Assembly: GCA_013824245.1 (NCBI GenBank)
Contig: PNNN01000018.1
Span: 60,351 to 124,350 of the forward strand
Source: Chlorobiaceae bacterium
GTDB lineage: Bacteria; Bacteroidota; Ignavibacteria; UBA10030; SZUA-254
DNA length: 64,000 nt
Direction: 5' to 3'
Shown: one piece after another, positions 37,542 to 46,591 of the stretch
Numbering within the stretch: position 1 is the first letter of the stretch
Layout: every line of letters begins with the position of its first letter
Notes under the pieces: model-generated
Databases searched by the model: none
The model's input: only the letters and a program-made list of their open reading frames with translations
What the model was told of the DNA's origin: nothing
Made by a program: the position numbers and the translations under genes

Positions 37542-38687
37542 ATGGAAATATCAACAAAACAAGAATTCAAATTTCCGGTTGGATACGAAAAGTTTCATAA
37601 AAAACAGCTTTTCAATTTCCAACTAAATCGACCGTATTCTTTTGGATATGCCAGATTTGAAGACATGAAAGAAGTAGGTCAAAAAATTAAGACTTTTACA
37701 GACTGGAAAAAAGAAATGCTACTACTCGCTGAAAAAGCGATTTCCGAAGAAAGATTAATGAATGCTGCATTTTATTACCGAGCAGCAGAATTCTATACAA
37801 AATCAAATGACACAGAAAAAAGCATACTTTACGATAAGTTTATTGAACTTTTTTATAAAGCTTTTGAGAGAGATGAAATTGAAAAACACAGAGTTCCATA
37901 TGAAGATTCTTTTTTATCGGCTTTAAGAATTGCTTCATCCAGTAAAAAGAAAGGTACAATTGTTATCCATGGCGGTTTTGACTCATTTATTGAAGAGTTT
38001 TACTCCATGATGAAATACTTTTCAAATCGTGGTTATGATGTTATAGGATTTGAAGGACCAGGGCAAGGTGCCACATTAAGGAAATACAACATTCCAATAA
38101 CCATTGAATGGGAGAAACCAACGAAAGCAATTTTGGATTATTTTCAGCTTGAAAATGTAACAATGATTGGTATTTCAATGGGTGGTTGGTTTTGTTTACG
38201 AGCTTCTGCTTTTGAAAACAGAATAAAACGAGTGATTACAACAGGACATGCAATAGATTACATGAAAAGCATGCCACCAATATTTCGTAAGATTCATTTA
38301 TGGTGTATGGAACATTGGCCAAATTTTATGAATCGTATGGCAGTTATGAAATTCGAAAAAAGAGAAGGTATGGCATCGTGGGTTGTTGACCATCTAAAAT
38401 ATATCACAAAGAAAACCAAACCGCTGGATGCTTTAGAAATCTATTTACAAATGAACGAGCAAAATATCCATTCAGAGTTGGTAAAACAAGATGTTCTGAT
38501 ACTGACTGGTAGAAAAGACCATTTTATTCCTTTTAAAATGCACGACATGCAATTAAAAGCTTTAGTTAATGCAAAATCCGTTACTGGAAAATTTTTCACA
38601 AAAGAAGAACATGCAGAGAATCATTGCCAGACTGGAAATTTTGAATTGGCTTTTGTAACCATGACTGAATGGATTGAAAGTAAATAA
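37542..38687 (+). CDS. Alpha/beta hydrolase (FrsA/EstA-like), probably acquired
   Basis: About 381 residues. A helical N-terminal part (YYRAAEFYTKSND...) precedes an alpha/beta-hydrolase core with IVIHGGFDSFIEEFY (oxyanion region), GFEGPGQG, nucleophile elbow GISMGGW and a late histidine in AENHCQTGN, so a Ser-Asp-His triad is likely. The layout resembles FrsA-like or dihydropseudooxynicotine-hydrolase-like enzymes. The gene is visibly richer in A+T than its neighbours, follows an attC-like palindrome, and its stop lies a few bases from the broken end of a thioredoxin-like gene, all signs of transfer. Confidence 0.8.
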   Translation: MEISTKQEFKFPVGYEKFHKKQLFNFQLNRPYSFGYARFEDMKEVGQKIKTFTDWKKEMLLLAEKAISEERLMNAAFYYRAAEFYTKSNDTEKSILYDKFIELFYKAFERDEIEKHRVPYEDSFLSALRIASSSKKKGTIVIHGGFDSFIEEFYSMMKYFSNRGYDVIGFEGPGQGATLRKYNIPITIEWEKPTKAILDYFQLENVTMIGISMGGWFCLRASAFENRIKRVITTGHAIDYMKSMPPIFRKIHLWCMEHWPNFMNRMAVMKFEKREGMASWVVDHLKYITKKTKPLDALEIYLQMNEQNIHSELVKQDVLILTGRKDHFIPFKMHDMQLKALVNAKSVTGKFFTKEEHAENHCQTGNFELAFVTMTEWIESK

Positions 38688-39053
38688 AAACTGCGGCGTA
38701 TGTGTTGCACCGAACGCTTCAGCAGTTTGCTGGTCTACATCCCGTAGGTATTTGAAATTAAATTCTTTTGCTTTTGCCCGCTTTATCATTTCATCAAAAT
38801 TATCATCGGGATAGTTTCTTTCGTCGTTCGAGTTTATCGCAACAAGCTGAACTCCTCGATCAGAGTAATCTTTTTGCACTGCAATCATTCTATCCTCGTA
38901 TGCTTTTACATACGGGCAATGATTGCAAGAGAAAACGATAATCAAAATGTTCACATCATTGAAATTGGAAGAAGAATATTTCTTTCCATCGACGCAGGGA
39001 AGATTTTTAAACTCCGGCATCGGGTCGTTTATGTTGAGTTTATTTCCTTTCAT
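38562..39053 (-). pseudogene. Truncated AhpC/TSA thioredoxin-fold protein
   Basis: The first 120 residues match thiol peroxidase-like proteins: NLPCVDGKKYSSSNF, VFSCNHCPYVKAYEDR with the CNHC pair, VAINSNDERNYPDD and RDVDQQTAEAFGATHTP. After THTP, where relatives continue for about 60 residues with the rest of the fold, the frame runs antisense through the end of the hydrolase gene and reads as non-homologous sequence. The break lies between 38687 and 38694. The start has a good AGGAG. The gene is therefore broken, most simply by the insertion that brought the hydrolase. Confidence 0.75.
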
Positions 39054-39122
39054 TTTATCTCCTATGATAGTTTTCTCTTGTTATGTCAATGTACATCCCG
39101 CTAAAACATGGAACAAACCAAA

Positions 39123-42100
39123 TCACGATTCAGACAACTTGGCAATTTCCTCTATTCTGCTCTTAATTGCATCGATACGTTTGCCCGGTTCTTTGATTGA
39201 TCCCAGATTAAATTGAAGCGTAAGTTCTTTCTCCGATTGCTTTAATCTGATATCTTTTCTTTTTTCATTTGCAATCTTCTTTATCAGTCGCTGGAATGGA
39301 GAATTACCATCTCCGATTTCTCCGTAAAATTGTTTATTCGTTTCATTCGGAAGTGTTATTGCAAGCATTTGTTCTTTGATCATAATTTTCGGGAAACCGG
39401 AACGCGAAGCCGACAATCGCACTTCAACAAGCTGAATTAGATTTTCAACCTCTTCGGGAGATTCCCCAAATCGATCCTTCAACTCTTCACGCATTGATTT
39501 TAATTCTTCGTCTGTTGTTGCCTGATAAAGTCGTCGGTAAATATCAAGCCGCTCAGTATTAGATTCGATATAAAAATCCGGGATCAGAGCTTCAATGTCG
39601 GCATCAATAATAGTATCAAGCTTCAAGTTTATAGTTTCCTGTTTTTTAACCTGCGACTTGAGAGTTGAATCTTGAAACAGTTCCTTAAATTCTTCTTGCT
39701 TCAACTCATCAACTGTTTCCCGCACAATTCTCTCATACATTTCGAACCCCATCTCAATAATGAAACCCGATTGCTCTGCGCCGAGAAGGTTGCCCGCACC
39801 CCGGATTTCAAGATCGCGCATAGCAAGATTAAAGCCAGAGCCAAGTTCGGTAAATTCTTCTATTGCTGACAAACGCCGAAGCGTATGTTTCGGCAGAATG
39901 CTAACCGGCGGCACAAGAAGATAAGCGTACGCCTGAACGTTTGACCTTCCAACCCTTCCGCGCAACTGGTATAATTCTGCAAGCCCGAATCTATCTGCGC
40001 GGTTGATGATGATTGTGTTTACATTTGGAATATCGAGTCCCGACTCGATGATCTTTGTGGCTACAAGAACATCGTATTTTTTCTCAAGAAATTCGAGCAT
40101 AGTTTTTTCAAGCTGATGCCCGGTCATTTGTCCGTGAGCAACATGAACACGGGCTTCGGGAATGTGCGTCTTCACTTGCTCGGCAATTGCGTCAATGTTC
40201 TGCACGCGGTCGTGCACAAAATAAATTTGCCCGCCGCGACGAAGTTCTTTTAAAATCGCTTCACGTATAATATGCCACTGAGTTCTTCTGCCATCAGTAG
40301 CAGAAATAATTTCGGTTATGATGGGTATGCGGTTTCGTGGTGGAGTATTTATCAGCGAAAGATCACGCGCGCCAATGAGAGAAAAATGAAGTGTTCTCGG
40401 AATCGGAGTTGCTGTTAATGCTAATGTATCAACGCTTGCTTTTAGCTGGCGCAATTTTTCTTTTGCCGACACACCAAACCGATGCTCTTCATCAATAATC
40501 AGCAATCCTAAATCTTTAAATCCTATATCCTTGGAAAGCAATCTATGAGTTCCAATAACGATATCAATAGAACCCTTTTTCATTTCTTCTATAATCCGGT
40601 TCTGATCTTTTTTCGATTTGAATCTCGTTAGATTTTCGACCCGGGTTGTATAGCGCTGCAGACGATCGATGAAAGTATTGTAATGTTGCAGAGCGAGAAT
40701 CGTAGTCGGAACCAAAATGGCAACCTGTTTGCCATCCAGAACTGCTTTGAAAGCCGCACGCACAGCGACTTCAGTTTTTCCAAAACCAACATCGCCACAG
40801 ATAAGACGATCCATCGGCGACGGACTTTCCATATCCCGCTTCACTTCAAGTGTTGCTGTTGCCTGATCAACTGTGTCTTCATACATAAACGATGCTTCAA
40901 GCTCTTTTTGCCAGTGTGAGTCTGGAGAAAAGGCAGTTCCATTTTCTTTTTTTCGTTTTGCATAAAGCGAAATCAGATCTCGGGCAATATCTTTGATCCG
41001 TTTCTTTGCTTTAGCTTTCATCCGTTCCCAATCCGGCGCACCCAGCTTGGTGAGTTTGGGAATATGACCTTCCTGAGAAGAATATTTTTGCACGCGGTTT
41101 ACAAAATTCAGGTTCACATATAGCGTATCTTCTTCAAGAAACAATACTTTCATAACTTCTTGCTCAATGCCTCCGACTTTTATTTTTGTCAACCCTGCAA
41201 ATTCTCCGATGCCGTGATCCACATGAACAACATAATCGCCGTTTTTAAGTTGTTTCAATTCTTTGTGCGAAAATCCCTTAAAGCGCCGTCTCTTTATTTG
41301 TCCGCGTCTCTTTAAACGACCGAAAATCTCATGCTCAGTGAAAACGGCAATTTTTGAAGCACGAGATATAAATCCGGAATGGATAGTTTCAGTAAGAAAC
41401 ATGGGGTGGATATGAGATGTGAGATATGAGTTCTGCAATTTACTAGTTTCCCAACTTTTCAACTTCCGATCTTCTATTTTTTCGGGATTTGTTACTACCT
41501 CATCGATCAGATCTTTCAATCTTTCTGTTTCTTCTTTCGTATCGCTTGAAAGAAATATTTTGTACCCTTCGTTCTCAAGTTTTACAAGATGATCAATTAG
41601 CAAATTGATGCTGCCGTTGAACGAGGGCTGAGCGGCAGTATCAAAGTCGACAATGTTATAAGTTTTGAGTTTTGAGTTTTGAGTTATGCCACCCAAAGAT
41701 GAATTAACAATAAGTGGAAATTCGTTCGATTTATTCAAGAGGTCTTCGTATGCAAAAATATTTTGTACATTTTCGCGGACCAACTCTTCGATTTCCCGTT
41801 TGATAATTTCCGGCTCATCAAGAATTACAATCGAATCTTTAGCAAGATAATTGAATAATGAATCAGTGCATATCTGTGTTTCTTCGGTGTTGTCTGTGGT
41901 TAAATTGGGTACGATGCTCGCTATTTTCAACTCGCGGATAGAACGTTGTGATAAAACATCAAACTCGCGGATTGATTCAACGGTATCTCCCCAAAACTCA
42001 AAGCGTATTGGATTTTCACCGACATACGGAAAGACATCAATAATCCCGCCCCGCACAGCATAATCGCCATAACTTTCAACGAAGTTCTTGCGCTCAAATC

Positions 42101-42581
42101 TTATTTGATCAAGATGGTCAATGAATTTTTGAAAACTGTAATTACGATTGACTTCGATTTCAAAAATTGTTTGAGTGAATTTATCGGGCGTTGGTATTTT
42201 TTCAACTATTGAATTGGGTGATGCAATTACAAGAAACCGTCCTTCTGTAGATAATGCTTTCAATGTTTCTATCTGTGATATCGAGGAAGACATATCGATC
42301 ACATGCGCCTGATGCATGGGGCGTGAGCCGAAGTAACGAACGGATTGCTCGCCTAAAAGGAGAGAGCAGTCATCGCGTAATTTCTCAGACCGATCCTCAT
42401 CTGACGCGATCAACACAATCTGCTTCTGCTTATATTCAAATATAAAAGATGCAAGAAATGCAAGAAGCGATCCGCCAACTCCTTGCACATTTAATGCTTC
42501 GCCAGGTTTAAGCTTCTCAATTTCTACGTCGAAGCGTTTAAAATTTTCAGATTTAACTAATTCTTTTTTAACTTTTTCCAT
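39123..42581 (-). CDS. mfd: Transcription-repair coupling factor Mfd
   Basis: A 1152-residue DNA translocase that removes stalled RNA polymerase and recruits UvrA. An N-terminal UvrB-like region is followed by the CarD-like RNA-polymerase interaction domain (KNGDYVVHVDHGIGEF, about residue 455). The RecG-type motor follows, with Walker A GDVGFGKTEVA, DEEHRFGV and TATPIPRT, then GRVGRSNVQAYAYL and a C-terminal regulatory domain. Two stretches (about residues 299-307 and 383-391) are encoded by short tandem words that also occur between genes. Its start region carries similar repeat words. Confidence 0.97.
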   Translation of the reverse strand: MEKVKKELVKSENFKRFDVEIEKLKPGEALNVQGVGGSLLAFLASFIFEYKQKQIVLIASDEDRSEKLRDDCSLLLGEQSVRYFGSRPMHQAHVIDMSSSISQIETLKALSTEGRFLVIASPNSIVEKIPTPDKFTQTIFEIEVNRNYSFQKFIDHLDQIRFERKNFVESYGDYAVRGGIIDVFPYVGENPIRFEFWGDTVESIREFDVLSQRSIRELKIASIVPNLTTDNTEETQICTDSLFNYLAKDSIVILDEPEIIKREIEELVRENVQNIFAYEDLLNKSNEFPLIVNSSLGGITQNSKLKTYNIVDFDTAAQPSFNGSINLLIDHLVKLENEGYKIFLSSDTKEETERLKDLIDEVVTNPEKIEDRKLKSWETSKLQNSYLTSHIHPMFLTETIHSGFISRASKIAVFTEHEIFGRLKRRGQIKRRRFKGFSHKELKQLKNGDYVVHVDHGIGEFAGLTKIKVGGIEQEVMKVLFLEEDTLYVNLNFVNRVQKYSSQEGHIPKLTKLGAPDWERMKAKAKKRIKDIARDLISLYAKRKKENGTAFSPDSHWQKELEASFMYEDTVDQATATLEVKRDMESPSPMDRLICGDVGFGKTEVAVRAAFKAVLDGKQVAILVPTTILALQHYNTFIDRLQRYTTRVENLTRFKSKKDQNRIIEEMKKGSIDIVIGTHRLLSKDIGFKDLGLLIIDEEHRFGVSAKEKLRQLKASVDTLALTATPIPRTLHFSLIGARDLSLINTPPRNRIPIITEIISATDGRRTQWHIIREAILKELRRGGQIYFVHDRVQNIDAIAEQVKTHIPEARVHVAHGQMTGHQLEKTMLEFLEKKYDVLVATKIIESGLDIPNVNTIIINRADRFGLAELYQLRGRVGRSNVQAYAYLLVPPVSILPKHTLRRLSAIEEFTELGSGFNLAMRDLEIRGAGNLLGAEQSGFIIEMGFEMYERIVRETVDELKQEEFKELFQDSTLKSQVKKQETINLKLDTIIDADIEALIPDFYIESNTERLDIYRRLYQATTDEELKSMREELKDRFGESPEEVENLIQLVEVRLSASRSGFPKIMIKEQMLAITLPNETNKQFYGEIGDGNSPFQRLIKKIANEKRKDIRLKQSEKELTLQFNLGSIKEPGKRIDAIKSRIEEIAKLSES

Positions 42582-42778
42582 AAAATTCAGATATCTAATA
42601 TCGAACGTCTAACATCTTCAACGGGGTAAAAAACACTTCACCCCGCAATCCCGTAAGCTCAATAAAACTAACGGCACAGCAGGGTAACTCAACTTAGCAA
42701 AGATCGAAGGAAAATGCAAGGTTTGAAGTATTAGAGTATTTTAGTATGTTAATATTTGAGATCATATTATTATTAGAA

Positions 42779-43210
42779 ATGTTAGAGAAAATTCAAATCT
42801 ACCAAAATTTGGAGATTCCACTTGGGGAATTGCATTTTAAGTTTGCACGAAGCGGCGGAAAAGGCGGGCAAAATGTAAACAAAGTAGAGACGAAGGTGGA
42901 ATTACTTTTTGATGTTGTAAACTCTTCTTTTTTATCCGATCATCAACGAACTCTAATCCTGAATAACTTAAAAAACCAGATTGATCTGGAAGGAATCTTG
43001 CACATTGTTTCGCAGGAATCTCGCAGTCAGTGGAAAAACAGGGAGGATGTGGTTCGTAAATTTATTGAGATACTTCAGAAAGTATTGAAGCCGAAGAAGA
43101 AACGGATAAAAACAAAAATATCATTGGCAGGAAAAGAGAAGCGATTGATTTCAAAGAAACAGCGCGGGGAAATTAAAAAGACGAGAAAAGTTATAGATTT
43201 ATATCAGTGA
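42779..43210 (+). CDS. arfB: Peptidyl-tRNA hydrolase ArfB-like (GGQ) protein
   Basis: A 143-residue release-factor-like protein from the ATG at 42779, which removes a doubtful leader of 11 residues. It contains FARSGGKGGQNVNKVETKVEL with the catalytic GGQ that hydrolyses the peptidyl-tRNA ester. It ends in a very basic tail (KKKRIKTKISLAGKEKR) that in ArfB/YaeJ enters the empty mRNA channel to rescue stalled ribosomes. It lies alone, opposite mfd and convergent with thyX. Confidence 0.9.
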   Translation: MLEKIQIYQNLEIPLGELHFKFARSGGKGGQNVNKVETKVELLFDVVNSSFLSDHQRTLILNNLKNQIDLEGILHIVSQESRSQWKNREDVVRKFIEILQKVLKPKKKRIKTKISLAGKEKRLISKKQRGEIKKTRKVIDLYQ

Positions 43211-43266
43211 CTTTGCGACCTTTGCGAGATAATTTTTCTAAATAAAATCGTAAAGTATGCGAAGGA

Positions 43267-44124
43267 TCATTTTTTCAGTTTATTCAGCTTCTCCAAAAAC
43301 TCTTCCGCCTCTAAACCTTTAAGATTGAATTTCTCCAAATATTCTTTTGTTATCTTCTGCATATCAAGGTGATCGGCAATAACTTTTAGCTCGGCTTTTG
43401 AAAACCGTTCGCCGTAAAAAACATAATCCTCAAATGCTTCCCATGCCATTGGCGCAATCCGCTTCACAATTTCGCCCATCGTTTCAGCATAAATACGGAT
43501 TTCAAATTGAGCATGCTTATCCATACGCAAATGAAGAAAATGCAAAAGATTGTGCAGATCAATTTTCCAGTACCATTCTGTGTAAAGCGAAAGAGGCAGG
43601 TTAACGCGGGCAAGCTCGCGGGCGATGTTATCGTTTAATAATTCTTCATAATGATTATATGAGGTTTGTTGATCCTGTAAGAGAATAGATAATATCTTTT
43701 GTTGCAATTCGGGTGAGATTTCTTCATCGGAACGTCCCTGTTTGTTGTTTATGCTTTGTCTCTTAATGGTATCGGCAGACGGGACGTAGAATTCATCTTT
43801 CATAATAGAATACCGCCCCGAAAGCTCGTTCACGTTTGCCGTGCGGTGGCGGATCCACTGCCGCGCGACAAAGATCGGCAGCTTCACATGAAATTTCAAT
43901 TCCACCATTTCAAACGGTGTCGTGTGCATATGTCTCATGAGATAACGCAGGAGAATTCTATCCTCGTTAACACTCTTAGTTCCTTTACCATACGACACGC
44001 GTGCGGCTTGAACAATCGATTCATCGCCACCCATAAAATCAACAAGGCGCACGAAGCCGGCGTTGAGGCATTTAAACTCTTTATCTAATATTTCTTCTGC
44101 TTTTGGATTTGTAACGTGTGCCAT
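43267..44124 (-). CDS. thyX: Flavin-dependent thymidylate synthase
   Basis: A 285-residue ThyX with the signature RHR-x7-S, seen as RHRTANVNELSGRYS (residues 92-106), that binds dUMP and FAD. ARVSYGKGTKSVNEDRILLRYL and HTTPFEMVELKF are also typical. It makes dTMP from dUMP with methylene-tetrahydrofolate and NADPH. It is somewhat longer than many ThyX proteins because of a C-terminal helical extension (KNFNLKGL-like leucine and glutamate-rich tail). No thyA is seen in the window. Confidence 0.96.
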   Translation of the reverse strand: MAHVTNPKAEEILDKEFKCLNAGFVRLVDFMGGDESIVQAARVSYGKGTKSVNEDRILLRYLMRHMHTTPFEMVELKFHVKLPIFVARQWIRHRTANVNELSGRYSIMKDEFYVPSADTIKRQSINNKQGRSDEEISPELQQKILSILLQDQQTSYNHYEELLNDNIARELARVNLPLSLYTEWYWKIDLHNLLHFLHLRMDKHAQFEIRIYAETMGEIVKRIAPMAWEAFEDYVFYGERFSKAELKVIADHLDMQKITKEYLEKFNLKGLEAEEFLEKLNKLKK

Positions 44125-44288
44125 GAGTTTCTTTCAAAATGTCCGTGGGATTAAATGTAAGGATTATGGAAAATAAATCCAACAGAAATTTTTAAAGACG
44201 TCATTCGAGCTTGGCGAAGAGTTATAGTTACTGTTGATTCAAGTTTCAGCGATAGGTACAAATATTATGATCTAAACCAAGTCTGAAG

Positions 44289-44567
44289 TTATTTGATTTC
44301 ACCTTCAATCCACAGTTTTTTTGTGTCGCGAAGCCGTGCTTGTTCATCAAGCGTCCTCTTCAGCATATCGATCTTCGCATCCAAAAAATGAACATAATAA
44401 AGTACAACTGCAAGTATTGCCAACACGGGGTTGACCGATTCGGGGAACAGCCAACGAAATCCTACGACAACAATAATAAAAACAATTGCCGCAGCAATAA
44501 TCGGCTTGACATATAGTTCATACACTGTTGCACGGTTAAAGTTCTTTTGCCATCTATTTGTTTTCAT
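44289..44567 (-). CDS. Small two-helix membrane protein in the ECF operon
   Basis: A 92-residue protein with two hydrophobic helices (about residues 22-40 and 48-62) and a charged C-terminal part (DAKIDMLKRTLDEQARLRD) that could form a coiled coil. It overlaps the anti-sigma-like gene by four bases (ATGA), so it belongs to the same operon and may take part in signal control. The family is not recognised. Confidence 0.65.
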   Translation of the reverse strand: MKTNRWQKNFNRATVYELYVKPIIAAAIVFIIVVVGFRWLFPESVNPVLAILAVVLYYVHFLDAKIDMLKRTLDEQARLRDTKKLWIEGEIK

Positions 44568-45037
44568 ACGTTTTTTCTCCTGTAGAAAATTAATGTGTTC
44601 CAGTTAAACGATTGTTTGATTATAAAAGTGATAATTAGAAGACTAATTATCAGCAAAAAAGTTGGTATGATATTCCATTGGTAAATATTGATGAGCGATT
44701 CGATTGGACTGAAGACAGAAAGCAGAGCGCCAACTATAGAGATGATAGCAAATCGAATGTTAGTCCCGAAAATTTCTACTATGAATTTCAAAGCTGGTGA
44801 GAGTTCGGAGGTTATTTTTTGAGCCAACAATTTTTGTCGGAACCGCTCATCGAAGACGGCGGGAATTTCATGTTGTTTGATTATTGAAAAAGTTTTGTTC
44901 ATTGCGAGCATCGGCATAAATTGTTCCCGGCATATAGAACACTCCGATAGATGTAGCCGCACAATCTCTACATCACTATCCGATGCTGCGTTTGTAAGAA
45001 CTTCAACAATAATTTGTTCAATCTTATTACAATCCAT
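44564..45037 (-). CDS. Putative anti-sigma factor (zf-HC2-like)
   Basis: About 157 residues from the ATG at 45037, which has AAGGG five bases in front; the upstream frame overlaps the sigma gene and is rejected. The N-terminal region holds an H-x3-C-x2-C zinc-finger motif (HLSECSICREQF), typical of zf-HC2 anti-sigma domains, and the C-terminal half has two membrane helices. It would hold the upstream ECF sigma factor at the membrane until a signal arrives. Confidence 0.82.
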   Translation of the reverse strand: MDCNKIEQIIVEVLTNAASDSDVEIVRLHLSECSICREQFMPMLAMNKTFSIIKQHEIPAVFDERFRQKLLAQKITSELSPALKFIVEIFGTNIRFAIISIVGALLSVFSPIESLINIYQWNIIPTFLLIISLLIITFIIKQSFNWNTLIFYRRKNV

Positions 45038-45059
45038 TTTAACCCTTTTATTTTGCAGC

Positions 45060-45575
45060 TTATCTGATGTTATAATATTCCTTGAGTATCTTGAAAGCAC
45101 GAAAGACTCTTTGCTTCACATTCGTTTCGCTGATACCCAGGGTTGAGGCACATTCTGCCGATGTAAGTCCATGTAGTTTGGTCATTACAATTGGTAGCCG
45201 ATATATTTCGGGTAATCGAAGCATTGCGCGTTCAAGATCAATCGCATCGTTATAATCATAATTAGATTCATTTTTTATTTCTTCTTCGCCATCACCCAAT
45301 CGAGAAAACTTTTTATTCCGTTTTCTCATTTTACAGCATTCGTGATATGTAATAGAGTATAACCAGGTTGTAAATTTACCTTTTCTAAAATCAAATTGGT
45401 AGATGTGCTCAAAAACTAGAAGAAAAACATTATGTGCAGCATCCTCAGCTAAATTCTTATCTAGAAGGAATCGCAAAGCAAAGTTATAAATGCCTTTTTT
45501 ATGACGTTCATATAATTCATGGAATGCCTCGCGATTCCCTTCGGTTATTTGCTGTGCAAGTTGTTCATCGGTCAT
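45060..45575 (-). CDS. ECF-family RNA polymerase sigma factor
   Basis: A 171-residue sigma factor. Region 2 has NREAFHELYERHKKGIYNFALRF, NLAEDAAHNVFLLVFEHI and FTTWLYSITYHECCKMRKR; region 4 has IVMTKLHGLTSAECASTLGISETNVKQRVFRA, a helix-turn-helix. It is the first gene of a three-gene operon with an anti-sigma-like gene 22 bases downstream and a small membrane protein, a complete signalling unit unlike the lone sigma gene at 2527. Confidence 0.93.
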   Translation of the reverse strand: MTDEQLAQQITEGNREAFHELYERHKKGIYNFALRFLLDKNLAEDAAHNVFLLVFEHIYQFDFRKGKFTTWLYSITYHECCKMRKRNKKFSRLGDGEEEIKNESNYDYNDAIDLERAMLRLPEIYRLPIVMTKLHGLTSAECASTLGISETNVKQRVFRAFKILKEYYNIR

Positions 45576-45696
45576 AATGTTGCATTCTGTCTCTATTAAT
45601 TATAGTACTGAGAGATAAAAATAGTTACACAGCGATACTAATGAAGAAGGGATAATCTATGATTTAGTATTCGCGAGATAGGATTTATTTGATGAT

Positions 45697-46065
45697 TCAT
45701 GCTTGCCGAATTTTAGGTTCGTTGTTGTACCCGTGTTCACCGAATGGTTGAAGCTTTTCAATCCAGATTTGTTCGAGAAGTGTAAGCTCATCCTCTAAAT
45801 TAAAGTCGGGATCGTCTTTGACCTTCACGGTTTCTAAAATTTCGAAAACAAATTTATCTCCGCCTAATTCATTCCAGTCTTTTTGCAGCGTTTCATTGCG
45901 ATGTTTCCCGATTGTGAGCATGAATTTATGGCTATTGAGCGGACCTTCTAGATTTAAACTGCTCCCTAAAAGAAATTTACCGTTGGCGGTATTTTTTACA
46001 TGAAAGATGCCTGCCGGTTTTTTACGTTCTTTGTATTCTCTTATAATATCTTGTCTTGTTTTCAT
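45697..46065 (-). CDS. GIY-YIG-like small protein
   Basis: A 122-residue protein of the short GIY-YIG nuclease group: KPAGIFHVKNTANGKFLLGSS stands for the two strands, and LEGPLNSHKFMLTIGKHRNETLQKDW and EDELTLLEQIWIEKLQPFG are conserved in the group. The name-giving residues are altered (GIF and LLG for GIY and YIG), but arginine and glutamate positions are kept. Its biological role is unknown; catalytic activity is uncertain. Confidence 0.8.
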   Translation of the reverse strand: MKTRQDIIREYKERKKPAGIFHVKNTANGKFLLGSSLNLEGPLNSHKFMLTIGKHRNETLQKDWNELGGDKFVFEILETVKVKDDPDFNLEDELTLLEQIWIEKLQPFGEHGYNNEPKIRQA

Positions 46066-46192
46066 GATTCTGTTTCCCGAAACTATTTTAAATCACCTCA
46101 TAAATATATTGATTAAGGGTAAAGAAACCTAACAATAACCTCTTATAGAATCCATCTTTGTATTTCCTTCGCCGTTTCCGTATCTTTTTGTC

Positions 46193-46591
46193 ATGATTAA
46201 AGTTGCCGTTGGTATAATCAACAATAATCGGAACGAAATTCTACTTTGTCAGCGCAAACCGAATCTTCCATATCCGCTCAAGTGGGAATTTCCCGGCGGA
46301 AAAGTTATCGCAGGCGAAACAATAGAGAAGTGCTTGCACCGAGAATTGAAAGAAGAATTAGGAATTAATGCAGTTATCGGTCGATTGTATCACCGTCAAG
46401 AATATGTTTACAGCGACAGCGGATCATTCAATGTCTTTTATTATATGGTAACCTCGTATTCAGGCGAGATCATTAATAATGTTTTCGAATCTTACAGGTG
46501 GGTTCCAATTTCTGAATTATCAAATTATGATATATTGGAAGGAAACAAAAACGTGATCGAAAAACTAATTCAAACAAAGAATCCGTCATGA
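46193..46591 (+). CDS. MutT-like Nudix hydrolase
   Basis: A 132-residue Nudix enzyme with the complete box GGKVIAGETIEKCLHRELKEELGI and the MutT-like opening VAVGIINNNRNEILLCQRK with KWEFPGGK. It most likely hydrolyses 8-oxo-dGTP to the monophosphate, preventing mutagenic incorporation. It overlaps the following DNA glycosylase gene by four bases (ATGA), which supports a shared role in 8-oxoguanine defence. Confidence 0.9.
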   Translation: MIKVAVGIINNNRNEILLCQRKPNLPYPLKWEFPGGKVIAGETIEKCLHRELKEELGINAVIGRLYHRQEYVYSDSGSFNVFYYMVTSYSGEIINNVFESYRWVPISELSNYDILEGNKNVIEKLIQTKNPS

